From NCBI GenBank assembly GCA_018881555.1, contig JACAXG010000051.1, positions 5,071,546 through 5,135,545 on the forward strand: a DNA stretch of 64,000 nucleotides. The letters run 5' to 3'. Positions 49,953-60,437 of this stretch are shown piece after piece (the stretch's first letter is position 1; every line of letters starts with the position of its first letter). The DNA is from Amblyornis subalaris. Taxonomy: Eukaryota; Chordata; Aves; Passeriformes; Ptilonorhynchidae. A program made the translations under genes and the position numbers. Under the pieces are notes generated by a model. The model saw nothing but the letters and a program-made list of their open reading frames with translations, was not told the origin of the DNA and made no database searches.

Positions 49953-50840
49953 GAATCACAGCATGATTTGGGTTGGAAGGGACCTTAAAGATCATCTAGT
50001 TCCAACCCTCTGCCATGGGCAGGGACATCTGTCAAAGACCAGGTTGTGCAGAGTTCCATCCTGCCTCCAGAATTACCTCCTTCACCCTTCTGACCTTCAA
50101 TACTGCCAGGAGTGGGGCATCTACAACTTTCTGAGCAACCCATTCCAGTGCCTCACCACACTCAGAGTAAAGCATTTCTTCCTAACATGTAAGTTAAACC
50201 TACTCTCTTTCAGTTTGAAGCCATTCTCTCTNTTCTTATCACTACATGCTCTTGTGAAAAGTCCCTCTCCATCTTTCTTGCAGGCTCCCTTCAGGTACTG
50301 AAAGGACATAATTAGGTCACCCTTAAGCCTTGTCTTTCCAGTCTGTACAATATGAATTCTTTTAGCCTTTCCTTGTAGGCAAGGTGCTTCATCCCTCTAG
50401 TCTACTTGGTCACCATCCTTTAGACTTGCTCCAACAGGTCAACGCCTTTCCTGTGCTGAGGACCCCAGAGCTGGATGCAGCACTCCAGGTGAGATCTCAC
50501 CAGAGTGGAGTAGAGGGTCAAAATCCCTTCCCTTGCCCTGCTGGTCCTGCTGCTTTGGATGCAGCCCAGGACACATTTGGCCTTCTGGGCTGCTGATGCA
50601 CATTCCTGGATCATGCTCAGCCTCTCACCCACCAGCACGCCCAAGTTGTTCTCATCAGAGCTGCTCTTGATCTGTTCATCCCCCAGCCTGGACTGAACCT
50701 GGGGTTTGCCCTGAGCCAGTTGCAGGACCTTATACTTAGTCTTATTAAACCTCATGAAATTCCCATGGGCCCCCTTCTCGCGCTTGTCCAGGTCCCCCTG
50801 GATGGCATCCCATCCTTCAGATGTGTCAACCATACCATTT
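49953..50840 (-). mobile_element. CR1 LINE, antisense, about 890 bases, most complete young copy
   Basis: Begins 'gaatcacagcatgatttggg', the complement of the CR1 tail. It runs through 'ttggaagggaccttaaagat', 'ctgccatgggcagggacatc', 'gtactgaaaggacataatta', 'gctgaggaccccagagctgg', 'ccaccagcacgcccaagttg' and 'gatggcatcccatcc'. It covers the 3' untranslated region and the last third of ORF2. 5' truncation is typical. Divergence is modest, so this is among the younger CR1 copies here. An N is at 50232. Confidence 0.95.
50121..50833 (-). pseudogene. Broken C-terminal part of CR1 ORF2 reverse transcriptase
   Basis: CR1 ORF2 encodes an endonuclease and reverse transcriptase that copy the element at the target site. 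Only the C-terminal third is left. Minus frame 50833-50420 (137 codons) keeps the order VDTSEGWDAIQ.DLD, FNKTKYKVLQLAQG, RLGDEQI, NLGVLVGERL, AAQKAKCVLGCIQ, LTLYSTLVRSHLECCIQLWG and DLLEQV. After frame disruption, a second frame (50309-50121) keeps [40 protein letters not shown] and VVRHWNGL. The catalytic YADD-type palm lies upstream and is absent. The gene is therefore dead: 5' truncated and interrupted. Confidence 0.92.
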
Positions 50841-51027
50841 ACCCTGGTGGCATATAAATCAGTCTTATTTACATCTTACTCTGTATCTCCTCATATCATT
50901 CTTTTCTAAGAGACTTAAGCACACAGACTTAATAACCATTTATTTTTCATTAGGCCTTCTCAAGTCTTTTAAAAACCCGTGAAACAAACTGCCAAAACCA
51001 GACACTCATTACCCGCAATTAGAAGCA
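50841..51027. other. Short flank, nothing recognised
   Basis: AT-rich text between the CR1 copy and the degenerate repeat region. Confidence 0.4.
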
Positions 51028-52850
51028 ACTGGGTGACTATAGCTTTACGTAAATAAAAAAAAATAAATTAAAAAAAGAATTAGATGGTCAAATTTAATTT
51101 ATTTCTGGATAATGGAAGCAATGGACCCCAGAGGTGGTTGTATTGAACTTGACATCTAGTCAGGATTAGCTACATTTCCATTAGCTATGTTCTCACCAGA
51201 TCTTTTTCTAATCTGTTCTGAAAGACCTCCAATACCAGAAACACTTCACCTTCCTCCCTGTTCTAGTATTTTTATATTAATATTGTTAAAAGTTTATTCT
51301 AAAATTTAATCCTAGCCTCTTTTACTGAAAATTAGGCCAGTTGCACCACCAATGTGCAAAAGAACACGCTTCCTTTCTCAGTACGTCAGTCCTCAAGTAT
51401 GTGAAAAGCTAGGTGTCTATAGATTTATGTAAATATAAAAAAATTTAAAAATTAGATGGTCACATTTTTTAAATTGGTCTAAATAATTCTGATTTGTTCC
51501 TTACAGGTTTTATTTTCTAGAGCTCTCGTCATACTCAGTGATCTACTCAAGACTTTTCAGAAGATCCAACTCCTTTGAAATATACTCCAACTGGAGCGTT
51601 TCCATTTCTGGGTAGAGCAGATTTCACAGGTCTGACAAGCTGCAGTTCTTTTTATGTTATCCCACATGGTCTGTGTCTTTTTTGCAACAGTAGAAAATAT
51701 TTCACAACAAGGCAAAAGTTTAAACATTAATGTTCATCTTTATTACACGCAGTAATCTTTAGTTCTACCAAACAGCCACTTGCTCACCTTCCCGTGTGTC
51801 ACTGACAATTCTTGCCTTGGTTCCTAGGTTCCTGTAAGGCTGACTCCCAATGTTCCTCAGGCTGCACCAGTCTGAGTACAACAGGGTATTGTACAAAAAG
51901 ACTTTTTCTGAATTACTCTCAGGTGCCCTAGACTTCTACCCTCCTTGAGCTCCTGGCTTAGCATTTAAACCTTTTTCACATATGAATCCAAATACCTTGT
52001 AGAGCTACTTGCTCTTTCAATCTCANTATGTTGATAATCATATCCAGAATTAGTCTAGAACAAAATTTAGACACATAAATTCACTTAATCAATACATAAA
52101 ACTACTCGATTGCTTAAGCAAAGGACATTACACACACCTAAAAGAATATAATCTAACAAAACCTTCTCTAAGACTTAGATGTCTAGTAGCTACATGACAA
52201 TCCAACCTACTTGTTTTCCTAACACCTTATACAAAATTAATTAGGTGTCTCCTTAATGAGTTGACAACAGTGTATAAGACTAAACTTAATTACACATGCT
52301 TGTTCAGAAGTACCTATCCTGGAAGACATCTTCTGCCTTGAGCTTCTTATTAATCCAGAGTTAGGTGTCCTTAATCCTTAGTTTTCATGAAGGTCTCTGG
52401 AGAAGCCTAATTACTGTTAGGAGTAATCTTTTAGTCTGACTGTAAACTAGACTATCTCCTAAACGTACTTAGGAGTTAGTGACAGTTTCTGTTTACGAGC
52501 CAATAAAAGTCTAATTGGTCTAATTAAAAAAAATGCATTTAATGTGAATGAAATGCTCAAAGGGCCAATACAGCACTAGTGTATGGATGTCTTCAGACCA
52601 GCTCTGCTGCACTGGAATCCACCCATCCTCACAGTCCCTAATTTTCCAGTTAAAGAGCTATATTTAGGAGAAAATTGAATCATTAAAGATCTTTTCTTCT
52701 CCCCCAAGTAGAGACTTTAGTTACTTACATTAGGAGAGATGAACTATTGGTTATGCCCCTTGGCAAAGAAATGCCTAAATTAGGTGGTCTGAACTCAATC
52801 CTAAATCTTAATCACCAAAAATGTACTCAACTTCAGCTAGAATACACATC
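51028..52850. repeat. Region of degenerate internal repeats around TTAGGTGTC
   Basis: A motif close to TTAGGTGTCT recurs: GGGTGACTATAG at 51031, CTAGGTGTCTATAG at 51409, CTTAGATGTCTAG at 52174, TTAGGTGTCTCC at 52241, TTAGGTGTCCTT at 52361, CTTAGGAG near 52469, TTAGGAGAG near 52730 and TTAGGTGGTCT near 52780. Complementary CACCTAA-type pieces also occur. Two of the units are exactly 120 bases apart. About 80 bases at 51028-51110 resemble 51408-51485. This may be an old tandem repeat or a family I cannot name. An N is at 52026. Confidence 0.4.
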
Positions 52851-54714
52851 TAACAAAGATACCATTTTTGCCTATGCAGATCACCTCAGTGCCTGGTTTA
52901 TACGAACCCCTATGCTGTAGCACTCTGGTAGATTAGAATTGAAGATCCTGATCAAATACAGGTATTATTGATCAAAGCAGCATTCTTCATTTTCACAGCT
53001 CTTTACAAATATCAGCTAAGTCAGGCACCTTACACAGTACACAGAAATCCCAAGTGACAGACAGCTGATGATCTTTCAGTGAAAAGTGGTTAAAAAGCTT
53101 GTGCTCGTACACACAAAATAAATTATTGTATTCCGCTATGCACAGAAACTGACTAGAAGAGAAATTGAGAATTTCTACCCATTCATGTCCAGACACATGA
53201 GAATATAGTGCTATTATTAATGATTGTGTCAGCATAATGCATCTTAAAAATAGAATTCACTCTTTCTAGTACAATAAATTCCAGACAAGACCCAAAATTG
53301 CCAAAGGAATGGTGGAATTTTTCATGTTACACAGTATGAGTTTTACTTCTCTTACCAACACATCTCAAAATGCTTAGAAAATTTCTATCCCACAAACTTT
53401 ATGAAACACAGAATTAAATTAATTAACTCTTGCGCTGAGTAGATGAACTTAACTGCCCACAACACCTGTTTTCTTGCATCAAAACACACTACATATGCAA
53501 AATTTTTATGTCTCTTCTGTGACCTGAAATCTTCCTTTGGAAATCACTTCAACCTTTCACCCAGCCTCCAGCTGGTACTTTTGTAATAATAGTATTTGAC
53601 ACTAAGTAACAAGAAGTGAGCTGAAGAGAGGATGTTAGTTCAGCCAATGTCATATCCAGCTACAAGTGAAACCTGATGCAGACAGGTGTAAAAGCAAGGA
53701 GCTATGAACTGAAGCTACATTTTCTTCAATCAGATGCAGATAGACACATTGATATGACTTCAGCTCTGCTTCAGGAGACCTAGTTCAGACTCCTTCAAGG
53801 CCTTGGTTGTTTTTTAAAGACAAAAAGATGTGTTGCTAGAAAGAAAAAAGCAAGTCTAAAACTTAGTGCCAAGGATGTTATGAATTCAGTGTATCTAGAG
53901 AATGATGCATTTTTTTCCCTGATAGAAGAGAGTATTCTTAATCTGTTGTTTCCTAAGAGCTGTGTGGAATGTGTGGAATCTATACTTAAACATGGATTGA
54001 AAATTTATTTGACAATTGAAAGAGTAATATTGAAAAAGAGAAGGAAAAAAAAAGAATTAGCAAAATCAAAAGAACTTCAATAACTATTTGAACATTGCCT
54101 GTGAAACTCCTAAACATGAAAAGAAATCTACAGAGGGGGAAAAAAGGTATGGAATGAAATATATTTTTAAAAGTAACCTACTTTGGAGAGACCCCTTTGA
54201 AATATTAAAGGGATTACATCATTTGTTTTCAGCTCTTTAGAAGATATGGCAACTCAGAATGAATCGTCAAAGTGGCCGTATTAGAAAATATTTATAAGTA
54301 AAGTTGATGTACTGGTCTTAAATTTTTTTGCTCTACTCAACATATTTATTTTCTGGGAGTTTTTTTTAACACTTTCATCTTCCCATTATATTTATGTAAT
54401 ATATAAGAAAGAAAGAGTGTCTGATTATCAAAAAACATAAGAGAACTACAAAGCAGAAACAGCTGTGCTGTAACCGGCCAGAACTGGGGGCTGTACAGAT
54501 GTGTAAAGAAAGGTACAAGAAAGAACACAACATCCTTATAGTGGGATTTCTTTGGAATTACACTTCTGAACTGGTGGTTATAACTTTGAGTTGAATATCC
54601 TTTATGAGTTTCACTTTTGTGAATTTGTACAATTACTTTTTGAATGTTGAAAAATTTTGGAATTTACAACAACTGATAGGATTACTTCCGAAGTTTATTA
54701 ATACATGTCATGAA
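52851..54714. other. AT-rich DNA, nothing recognised
   Basis: No gene or repeat family was found. Frames at 52993-53235 and 53880-54083 are short and lysine- or phenylalanine-rich. Confidence 0.5.
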
Positions 54715-56342
54715 AATGCACCTTCTTCTGATTGTTTTAAACCTTCCACCTTGTAATTTCTTTTAATTTCCACTACTTCTCATAATATATGGTTCCAGAA
54801 GCAACTGTTTTCTATTGGTTTTCTCCAGGTTATTCCATGCTCTTAGAGACCTCTTTAATGTCTTTTCCAGGCTGAAGAATCTTTGTCTGTTATTTGTCCT
54901 TCTTATAAAAATTAATTCACTTTTCTCTGCATCTTCTACTGTGAAGCCGTATCATTTTTGAAATTGTCTGACTGGAACAGTAATCAAGAAATGGGCATGC
55001 TGTGGATTGTGTAAAAGTATAATGATGTTCTTTGTTCTGTCAGGCATTTGTTTCCTAATAATTTATTACATTTTACTTGCTTCATTGATAATTACTGAGT
55101 ACTGAACTGATGTTTGCATAAAAATTATTGATGTCACATCCAAAACCTTTTTCATAGTCAGATCGTATCCTTGTATATTTGAAATTAGAATAGGTTCTCC
55201 TCATAAAAAACATTTCCTTTTAATAAACATGGAATTACATTTACCATTTTATTTCTCAGACACTTGGCATCAGATGATCGATTTCTGACTTTTTTCAGTC
55301 AATATTCATCTTTATGACCTCAAATAACTTAGTATTGTTAGAAATCTTGGTCATCTCATTCAAAGTTTTTTAATAATAATGGATGAATAAATTGAATAGC
55401 ACATCTTAGCATTAATTCCTATAGGATTGTAATAATGGCCTCAGCCATTTATGTTTACCTATCACTTATTCCTGCTTTTTAATTCTAATCTTTTAAATGG
55501 TTGTTTACACTTTTCATGAACTACCCATTTATCCCATGCCAACTTGATTTTCTTCAGAGTTTTTCGTAAAAGCTTTTTCAAAATATTTATGGAGACGGCA
55601 ATAGCCTGTAGCAACTTGATGACTCTTGTTCTTGGGTATAAGTTCTTTAAAGGATTCTAGTAGATTTGCAAGATACGACTCCTTTCTCTGAAAGCCAGTG
55701 GTTGGTTCTTCCCCAGAATATCACATGCTATTGTGACTCCGTGTGTATGTGCATGCACAGTCTGCCTCCTATTAAACTTTCTGACATTTTTTTTCCAGCA
55801 CAGAAATCAGATTTCTTATTTGCAGGTTTGGGGGATTTATTTTAGACTTCTTTTATTCTTTGTAATTTGCCTTTATGTTTGTCACCCTCTGTCCCAACTC
55901 TGCTAGAGTAATTTTCACAGATAGCACACACATCACGGTTAAATAGGTCAGCTGTTTCATACTTCGAAGAATACCATCTTGGTCTGTCAAGTTCATTCTT
56001 CGTTTCACTNTTTTTTTCTAGAATCTTTTCTCATGACACTTCAGGATGAGGTGTATCCTCCTCAAACAGGGTTCACAACCAGGGCTTCTGGCCTGGGTAC
56101 CTCCTTTAGGTCCTCCATTGTGAATAGAGATGCAAGCAAAAAAGTGATTTAGCTTTTCTGCTACTGCCTTGTCTTCTATAACACTCATTTGCACTTTGAT
56201 CATGTATTGGCTCTATATATTTTCTGGCAACCTGCTTCTTTCTGACCTGTTTGAAAAGCATTTAGTTAGTTTTTATGCCTTCCACAAGTTCTTAACCAAA
56301 ATCTATTGTGATCTGTTGCATTGTATTTTTATATTTAACTCT
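54715..56342 (-). mobile_element. Ancient CR1/L3-type LINE, antisense, about 1.6 kb
   Basis: The plus strand follows the complement of an old CR1/L3 LINE in order. 'gattgttttaaaccttccac' comes first, then 'gggcatgctgtggattgtgt' with 'aaaagtataatgatgttctt', then 'tgaataaattgaatagcaca', then 'tcttttaaatggttgtttac'. 'aaaagctttttcaaaatatt' and 'attctagtagatttgcaaga' come next, and lastly 'ctccattgtgaatagagatg', 'gtgatttagcttttctgcta' and 'gccttccacaagttctt'. Divergence is much greater than in the other CR1 copies. It is unusually long for so old an element. It stops where the younger CR1 starts. An N is at 56010. Confidence 0.75.
56018..56203 (-). pseudogene. Relic of the ORF2 region upstream of the reverse transcriptase in the old LINE
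   Basis: The minus frame reads a peptide containing EDKAVAEKLNHFFACISIHN. This matches the CR1/L2-clade pattern K-A-E-x-L-N-x-F-F-A-S-(I/V)-F that lies between the endonuclease and the reverse transcriptase. The frame is open for only about 60 codons, and no catalytic motif of either domain is visible in it. It supports a LINE origin for the whole old block. The element cannot be active: the flanking frames are closed by many stops. Confidence 0.75.
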
Positions 56343-57278
56343 TAGAATCATTATATTTGGAAATGGAAAAAGATGTCCAAGATCACCATGTACAATGTTT
56401 GACTGAACACCACCAAACTAAATCATGGCACTAAGTGCCACATCCAGTAATTTCTTGAGCACTGCCAAGGATGGTGACCCAACTACTTCCCCGGACAGCC
56501 AGTTCCAATATTTAACCACTCTTTCAGTGAAAAAACTCTTCCTGTGTCTAACTTGAAGCTTTTGTGGTGCAGCTTGAAGTCATTTCCTCTTGTCCTGTCA
56601 TTGGTTGCCTGGGAGAAGAGGCCGACCTCTACCTGGCTACACTCTCCTTTCAGGTAGTTGTAGAGAGTGATAAGGGCTCCCCCGAGTCTCCTCTGGTCCA
56701 GGCTAAACAAGCCCAGCTCCCTCAGCCACTCCTCATATATTATTTATTCTCTAGGCCCTTCACCAGCTCCGTTGCCCTTCTCTGGACATGCTCCAGCACC
56801 CAAACGTCCTTCTTGTCATGAGGGGCCCAGAACTGGACACAGCAGCTGAGGTGTGACCTCAACTGGTGTACCACATACAGGGATAATCATTGCCCTGGTC
56901 CTGCTGGCCACACTATTGCTGATAGACGGTGGGATGCCATCGGCCTTCTTGGCCACCTGGGGACACGCTGGCTCATGTTCAGCCGGCTGTGGACCAGCAC
57001 CTCCAGATCCTTTTCTGCCAGGCAGCTTTCCAGCTACTCTGTCCCCAGCCTNTAGTGCTGCATGGGGATGTTGCGACCTAAAGCAGGTCCCAGAACTTGC
57101 CCTTCTTGAACCTCCTGCAATTGGCATTGACCCATTGATTCAGCTTGTCCAGCCAGATCCTTCAGCAGATCCTTCCCATCCTCTGGCAAATCAACACTCC
57201 CACCCACCTTAGTGTTGTCTGCAAAGTGACTGAAGGTGTACTCGATCTGCTCATCTGAAATATCTTTAAATAATCACC
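56343..57278 (-). mobile_element. CR1 LINE, antisense, about 935 bases, inserted in the old LINE
   Basis: Plus-strand phrases: 'tttggaaatggaaaaagatg', 'gcactaagtgccacatccag', 'cttgaagtcatttcctcttg', 'ccaggctaaacaagcccagc', 'cttctctggacatgctccag', 'gaggggcccagaactggaca', 'catgttcagccggctgtgga', 'ccttttctgccaggcagctt' and 'cttagtgttgtctgcaaagt'. All are the complement of CR1, covering the 3' untranslated region and about half of the ORF2 C-terminal domain. This subfamily differs from that at 49953. An N is at 57052. Remnants of the old LINE seem to resume after 57283. Confidence 0.93.
56483..57127 (-). pseudogene. Broken C-terminal part of CR1 ORF2 reverse transcriptase
   Basis: Frame 56710-56483 keeps [20 protein letters not shown] and [18 protein letters not shown], the usual CR1 ORF2 end. 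Frame 57127-56816 keeps PACPQVAKKADGI and [14 protein letters not shown] from the segment just before it. The two parts are in different frames, and stops and frameshifts separate them. As in all CR1 relics here, the polymerase active-site region is not present. Confidence 0.88.
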
Positions 57279-57282
57279 TTTC

Positions 57283-57345
57283 TACTTCTTAGCACTTAGT
57301 TGTTTGGCTACCCCTTTGAATATACAAAAAAAAATCTTAAAAAAG
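57283..57345 (-). mobile_element. Probable continuation of the old LINE after the CR1 insertion
   Basis: 'tttctacttcttagcactta' and 'gttgtttggctacccctttg' resemble the old LINE pattern 'ctattt...cttatttggttgtttagccac...cttt' that should come next after 56342. The match is short and weak, but its position is exactly where the second half of a split element is expected. Confidence 0.4.
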
Positions 57346-57539
57346 GCTTTGGGTCCTAATAAACTGTGATGTGGCTTATCCTTCAGAGCTGGTTGTGCGA
57401 AAAAAGTCAAAATTAGGTACCTATGCTCAGTACAGTCTTTTCCTATAATCTTGTAATAGTCTTCCGTATAAGAAAAATATCCAGAAAGAGCAGATCATTG
57501 GTCAGGGTGTTGACTAAAGACCCTAGAGGTCATTGAGGA
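57346..57539. other. Spacer, nothing recognised
   Basis: Mixed text that could be further decayed LINE sequence. No clear signal was seen. Confidence 0.35.
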
Positions 57540-57926
57540 AAACACTATACCATCAAGTACTCTTCATTTGAGACTGTTTAGCTTAGAGAAGAGAAGGCCC
57601 CAAGGAGATCTTATCAATGTACATAAATACGAGAAGGAAGGGTGCAAAGAAAATGGAAGCAGACTCTTTTCACTGATGCCTGGTAATATAATAAGAGGCA
57701 AGGTGCACAAACAGGTGATGCTGTCTGAACATCAAGAAACACTTTTTTACTCTGAGGATGACTGAGCACTGCCGCAGATTCCCAGAGAGCAGTCTCTCTC
57801 TCCTTAAAGATTTTCAAAACCCTTCTGGTCAGGGTCCTGGGTTCTATGTGGCTCTATTTGAGCAGGGCAGTTGGACCAGAGGATCTGCAAAGGTCCCTTT
57901 CAACCTCAAATATTCTGTGATTTCAT
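57540..57926 (+). mobile_element. CR1 LINE 3' end, sense, diverged
   Basis: Runs from 'actataccatcaagtactct' through 'gagactgtttagcttagaga', 'gaggcaaggtgcacaaacag', 'cacttttttactctgaggat', 'ttggaccagaggatctgcaa' and 'aggtccctttcaacctcaaa' to the tail TATTCTGTGATTTCATGA. It is a middle-aged copy. It lies in the opposite direction to the CR1 that ends 260 bases to its left. Confidence 0.9.
57568..57765 (+). pseudogene. Relic of the CR1 ORF2 C-terminus
   Basis: The plus frame starts MRLFSLEKRRPQGDLINVHKY, the conserved LFSLEKRRLRGDLI motif of CR1 ORF2, and continues EGCKENGSRLFSL. It is open for 65 codons, then lost. It has no function of its own. Confidence 0.88.
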
Positions 57927-59727
57927 GACCTCAAGCATCATGCAAAGGTATGGAGAATCCTCCACTCAGAATCCAAAACCCACTGGAAGTGAAAGAAAAC
58001 CCAATGAATGAAGACAATGGAGAGGTACAGTGTTATGTGTCTTGGGCTACCTATTCACTTGTTGAGCAGTGGCAACTTCAGTCTTATGACACCATGTGCA
58101 GGATGTTGCAGCAGTGCTCTCCCCAGCAGCCTCTGCCGTGAGATGTAGGTGGGGCAGAGGCACTGGTGGAAGTCTGTGTGGTGGAAGATGTTCACCTTTT
58201 CTTTCAGGAATTCAAAACCTTATGCCACCATCTCCATGCACAAATTCTAATAAATAGCTTGTGGGATTGTCTACTTCCCTCTTGCCCGCTTGCCCACTCA
58301 AGTCTGTTTTCATCTTTCTGGAACACACTAGCAGAGCCTAAATAAGGAGTAGAGGTTATCAGGTAGTTTTGTTCTTAAGGTAAAAGCAGAGTATGAGCTG
58401 TATTTCAGTCCCTTTGTATCAGGAGAAAAAAATGAATCTGGCATTCCTTTTTCTTGGATGAGCATTCTAATTACTGTGTAAATAAACAAATGAGATGTCA
58501 TGGCATAGGCTTTCACCAGACTTGTAACAATAGGAAGTAGATGTGATCACCAGCACCTACTGTGGTGACAGAGTGCAGAAATATCCTCCAGAAAATTTCT
58601 TCCAGAGCAGTCCTCTGGGAAGCCACATGGAAAAGAGTCCTGTCTAAAAAAGCTTGATTGGTTTTAACCACTCTGCTGAGGAAAAATGATATAAAAGGAT
58701 GTTTGGGTGTGAATGGAAAAAATAGACAGATTACCTGGAGAACTTTAATATTTCATTCTGAGATTTTCATAAAGTTTACTTTGTTTCAGATAATGGCATA
58801 GATAAAACTGATTTCAGGCTTAGTTGGTCTAAGAAATTGTCATTCTTTGGACACTACATAGCTGAAATAGAAACATTTCTAAACAAGCTCTGTATTTAAA
58901 TCACAAAAATATTTGCATTTTTAGATGTTGTTCATAGCTATTTAGTCTAAACTATGTGTTTAGTTTACTCCAGATGAAGCCAGTTAAAACAAGCAGAGCT
59001 GAGAACTCCTGTGCCACACATTAAGCATGGCAACCAAGTGATAGAAGCAACCGTGTAAATAGTGTAGGTGGTGTCTGTTACCTATTCTCAACCAGTGTCT
59101 TTTGAGCAGCTAGTACTTTGGCTGAACTCCAAGTAAAGAGTTATTATTTCTTAGCATTTTTTTCTATAATGTGCAAGGGGAAATAAAATTTCAATGGATA
59201 CTGCTAGGTCAGAGCAGGAGCATGGCTTTATTTTCTTTTTACAGGTTAACCTATGATTTCACAACAAAGCTTTCAAATGGCGGTACTTCAAAGAAGCACA
59301 GCACATTCTGCAGCTATTCCCCTCGTACTCATCTCACTTGCACGGTACAGGCCACCAAGCTATTTTCACATCTAAATGTTTTTTTTTTAACAGCTATATC
59401 TGTGGTGAATTAAGCCTCTGTTGTGGCTTCTTAAATAAACTCTTAGGTCATAGTATGGTACCTACACACTCAGCAACGGTGAGATAGGCTCCAGGGGCAG
59501 AAGAATTTACCCTTAATCCAACATATAGAAAACACATGCAACCTTTGTGTATGTGTAGAGTTCCACACCTTGGTTATAGATTTAGAAGGCAGTGGTCAAA
59601 AATATGCCTCCAGTGTAGCTCACAGCCTGTAATCATAAAACGAACTTATAATATATCCTAAATATTTTTCAAACCAGATTTCTTCCTATATATTACCTAG
59701 TTTCCCTAAGAACGCTGCCTTTTTCAG
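57927..59727. other. AT-rich DNA, nothing recognised
   Basis: No exon or repeat family was identified. Frames at 57950-58141 and 59171-59413 are short and unremarkable. Confidence 0.5.
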
Positions 59728-60437
59728 AGCAACTCCCAGTATCAATCCAGGATAGGGGATCGAGAGCAGCCCTGACGAGAACAACTTGGGGGTGCTGGTT
59801 GATGAGAGGCTGGACATGACCCAGCAATGAGTGCTTGCAGCCCAGAAAGACAAATGTGTCCTGGGTGGCATCCAAAGCAGCGTGTCCAGCAGGGCAAGGG
59901 AAGAGATTTGTGCCTCTACCCCACTCTGGTGAGACCCCACCTGGAACACTGCATCCAGCTCTGGGGTCCTCAGCACAGGACCTTGGGCATTGACCTGTTG
60001 GAGCGAGTCCAGAGGAGGGCCACCAAGACGATCAGAGGCATGGAGCACCCTTCCTAAGAGGAAAGGCTGAGGGAGTTGGGACTGTTTGGCCTGGAAGAGA
60101 GAAGGCTTAGGGATGACTTAATCGCAGCCTTCCGGTACGTGAACGGAGCCCACAAGAAAGACGTAGTGACAGGAAAAGAGGGAATGGCTTCAAACTGAAA
60201 GAGAGTAGGTTTAGGTCACATGTTAGGAAGAAATTCTTTACTGTGGGTGTGGTGAGACACTGGCACTGGTTGCCCAGAGAAATTGTAGATGCCCCATGCT
60301 GGAAATATTCAAGGCCAGGTTGGATGAAGCTCTGTGCAACCTGGTCTGTGAAAGGTGTCCCTGCCCATGGCAGGGAGTTGGAACTAGATGATCTATAAGG
60401 TTCCTTCCAACCAAAACCACTCTATGATTCTATGATT
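59728..60437 (+). mobile_element. CR1 LINE, sense, about 710 bases, well preserved
   Basis: Contains 'ttgggggtgctggttgatga', 'gaggctggacatgaccc', 'gtgagaccccacctggaaca', 'ctgcatccagctctggggtc', 'ccagaggagggccaccaaga', 'gaggctgagggagttgggac', 'aaggccaggttggatgaagc' and 'ggaactagatgatctataag', and ends in CTCTATGATTCTATGATT. The subfamily wording matches the antisense copy at 49953-50840, so the two form an inverted pair about 8.9 kb apart. It is one of the youngest repeats in the window. Confidence 0.95.
59827..60057 (+). pseudogene. Relic of the CR1 ORF2 C-terminal region
   Basis: The plus frame keeps [40 protein letters not shown], the standard CR1 ORF2 sequence following the reverse transcriptase. 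Upstream the frame is shifted relative to '[16 protein letters not shown]', and a stop follows the HPS. It is 5' truncated and inactive. Confidence 0.9.
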
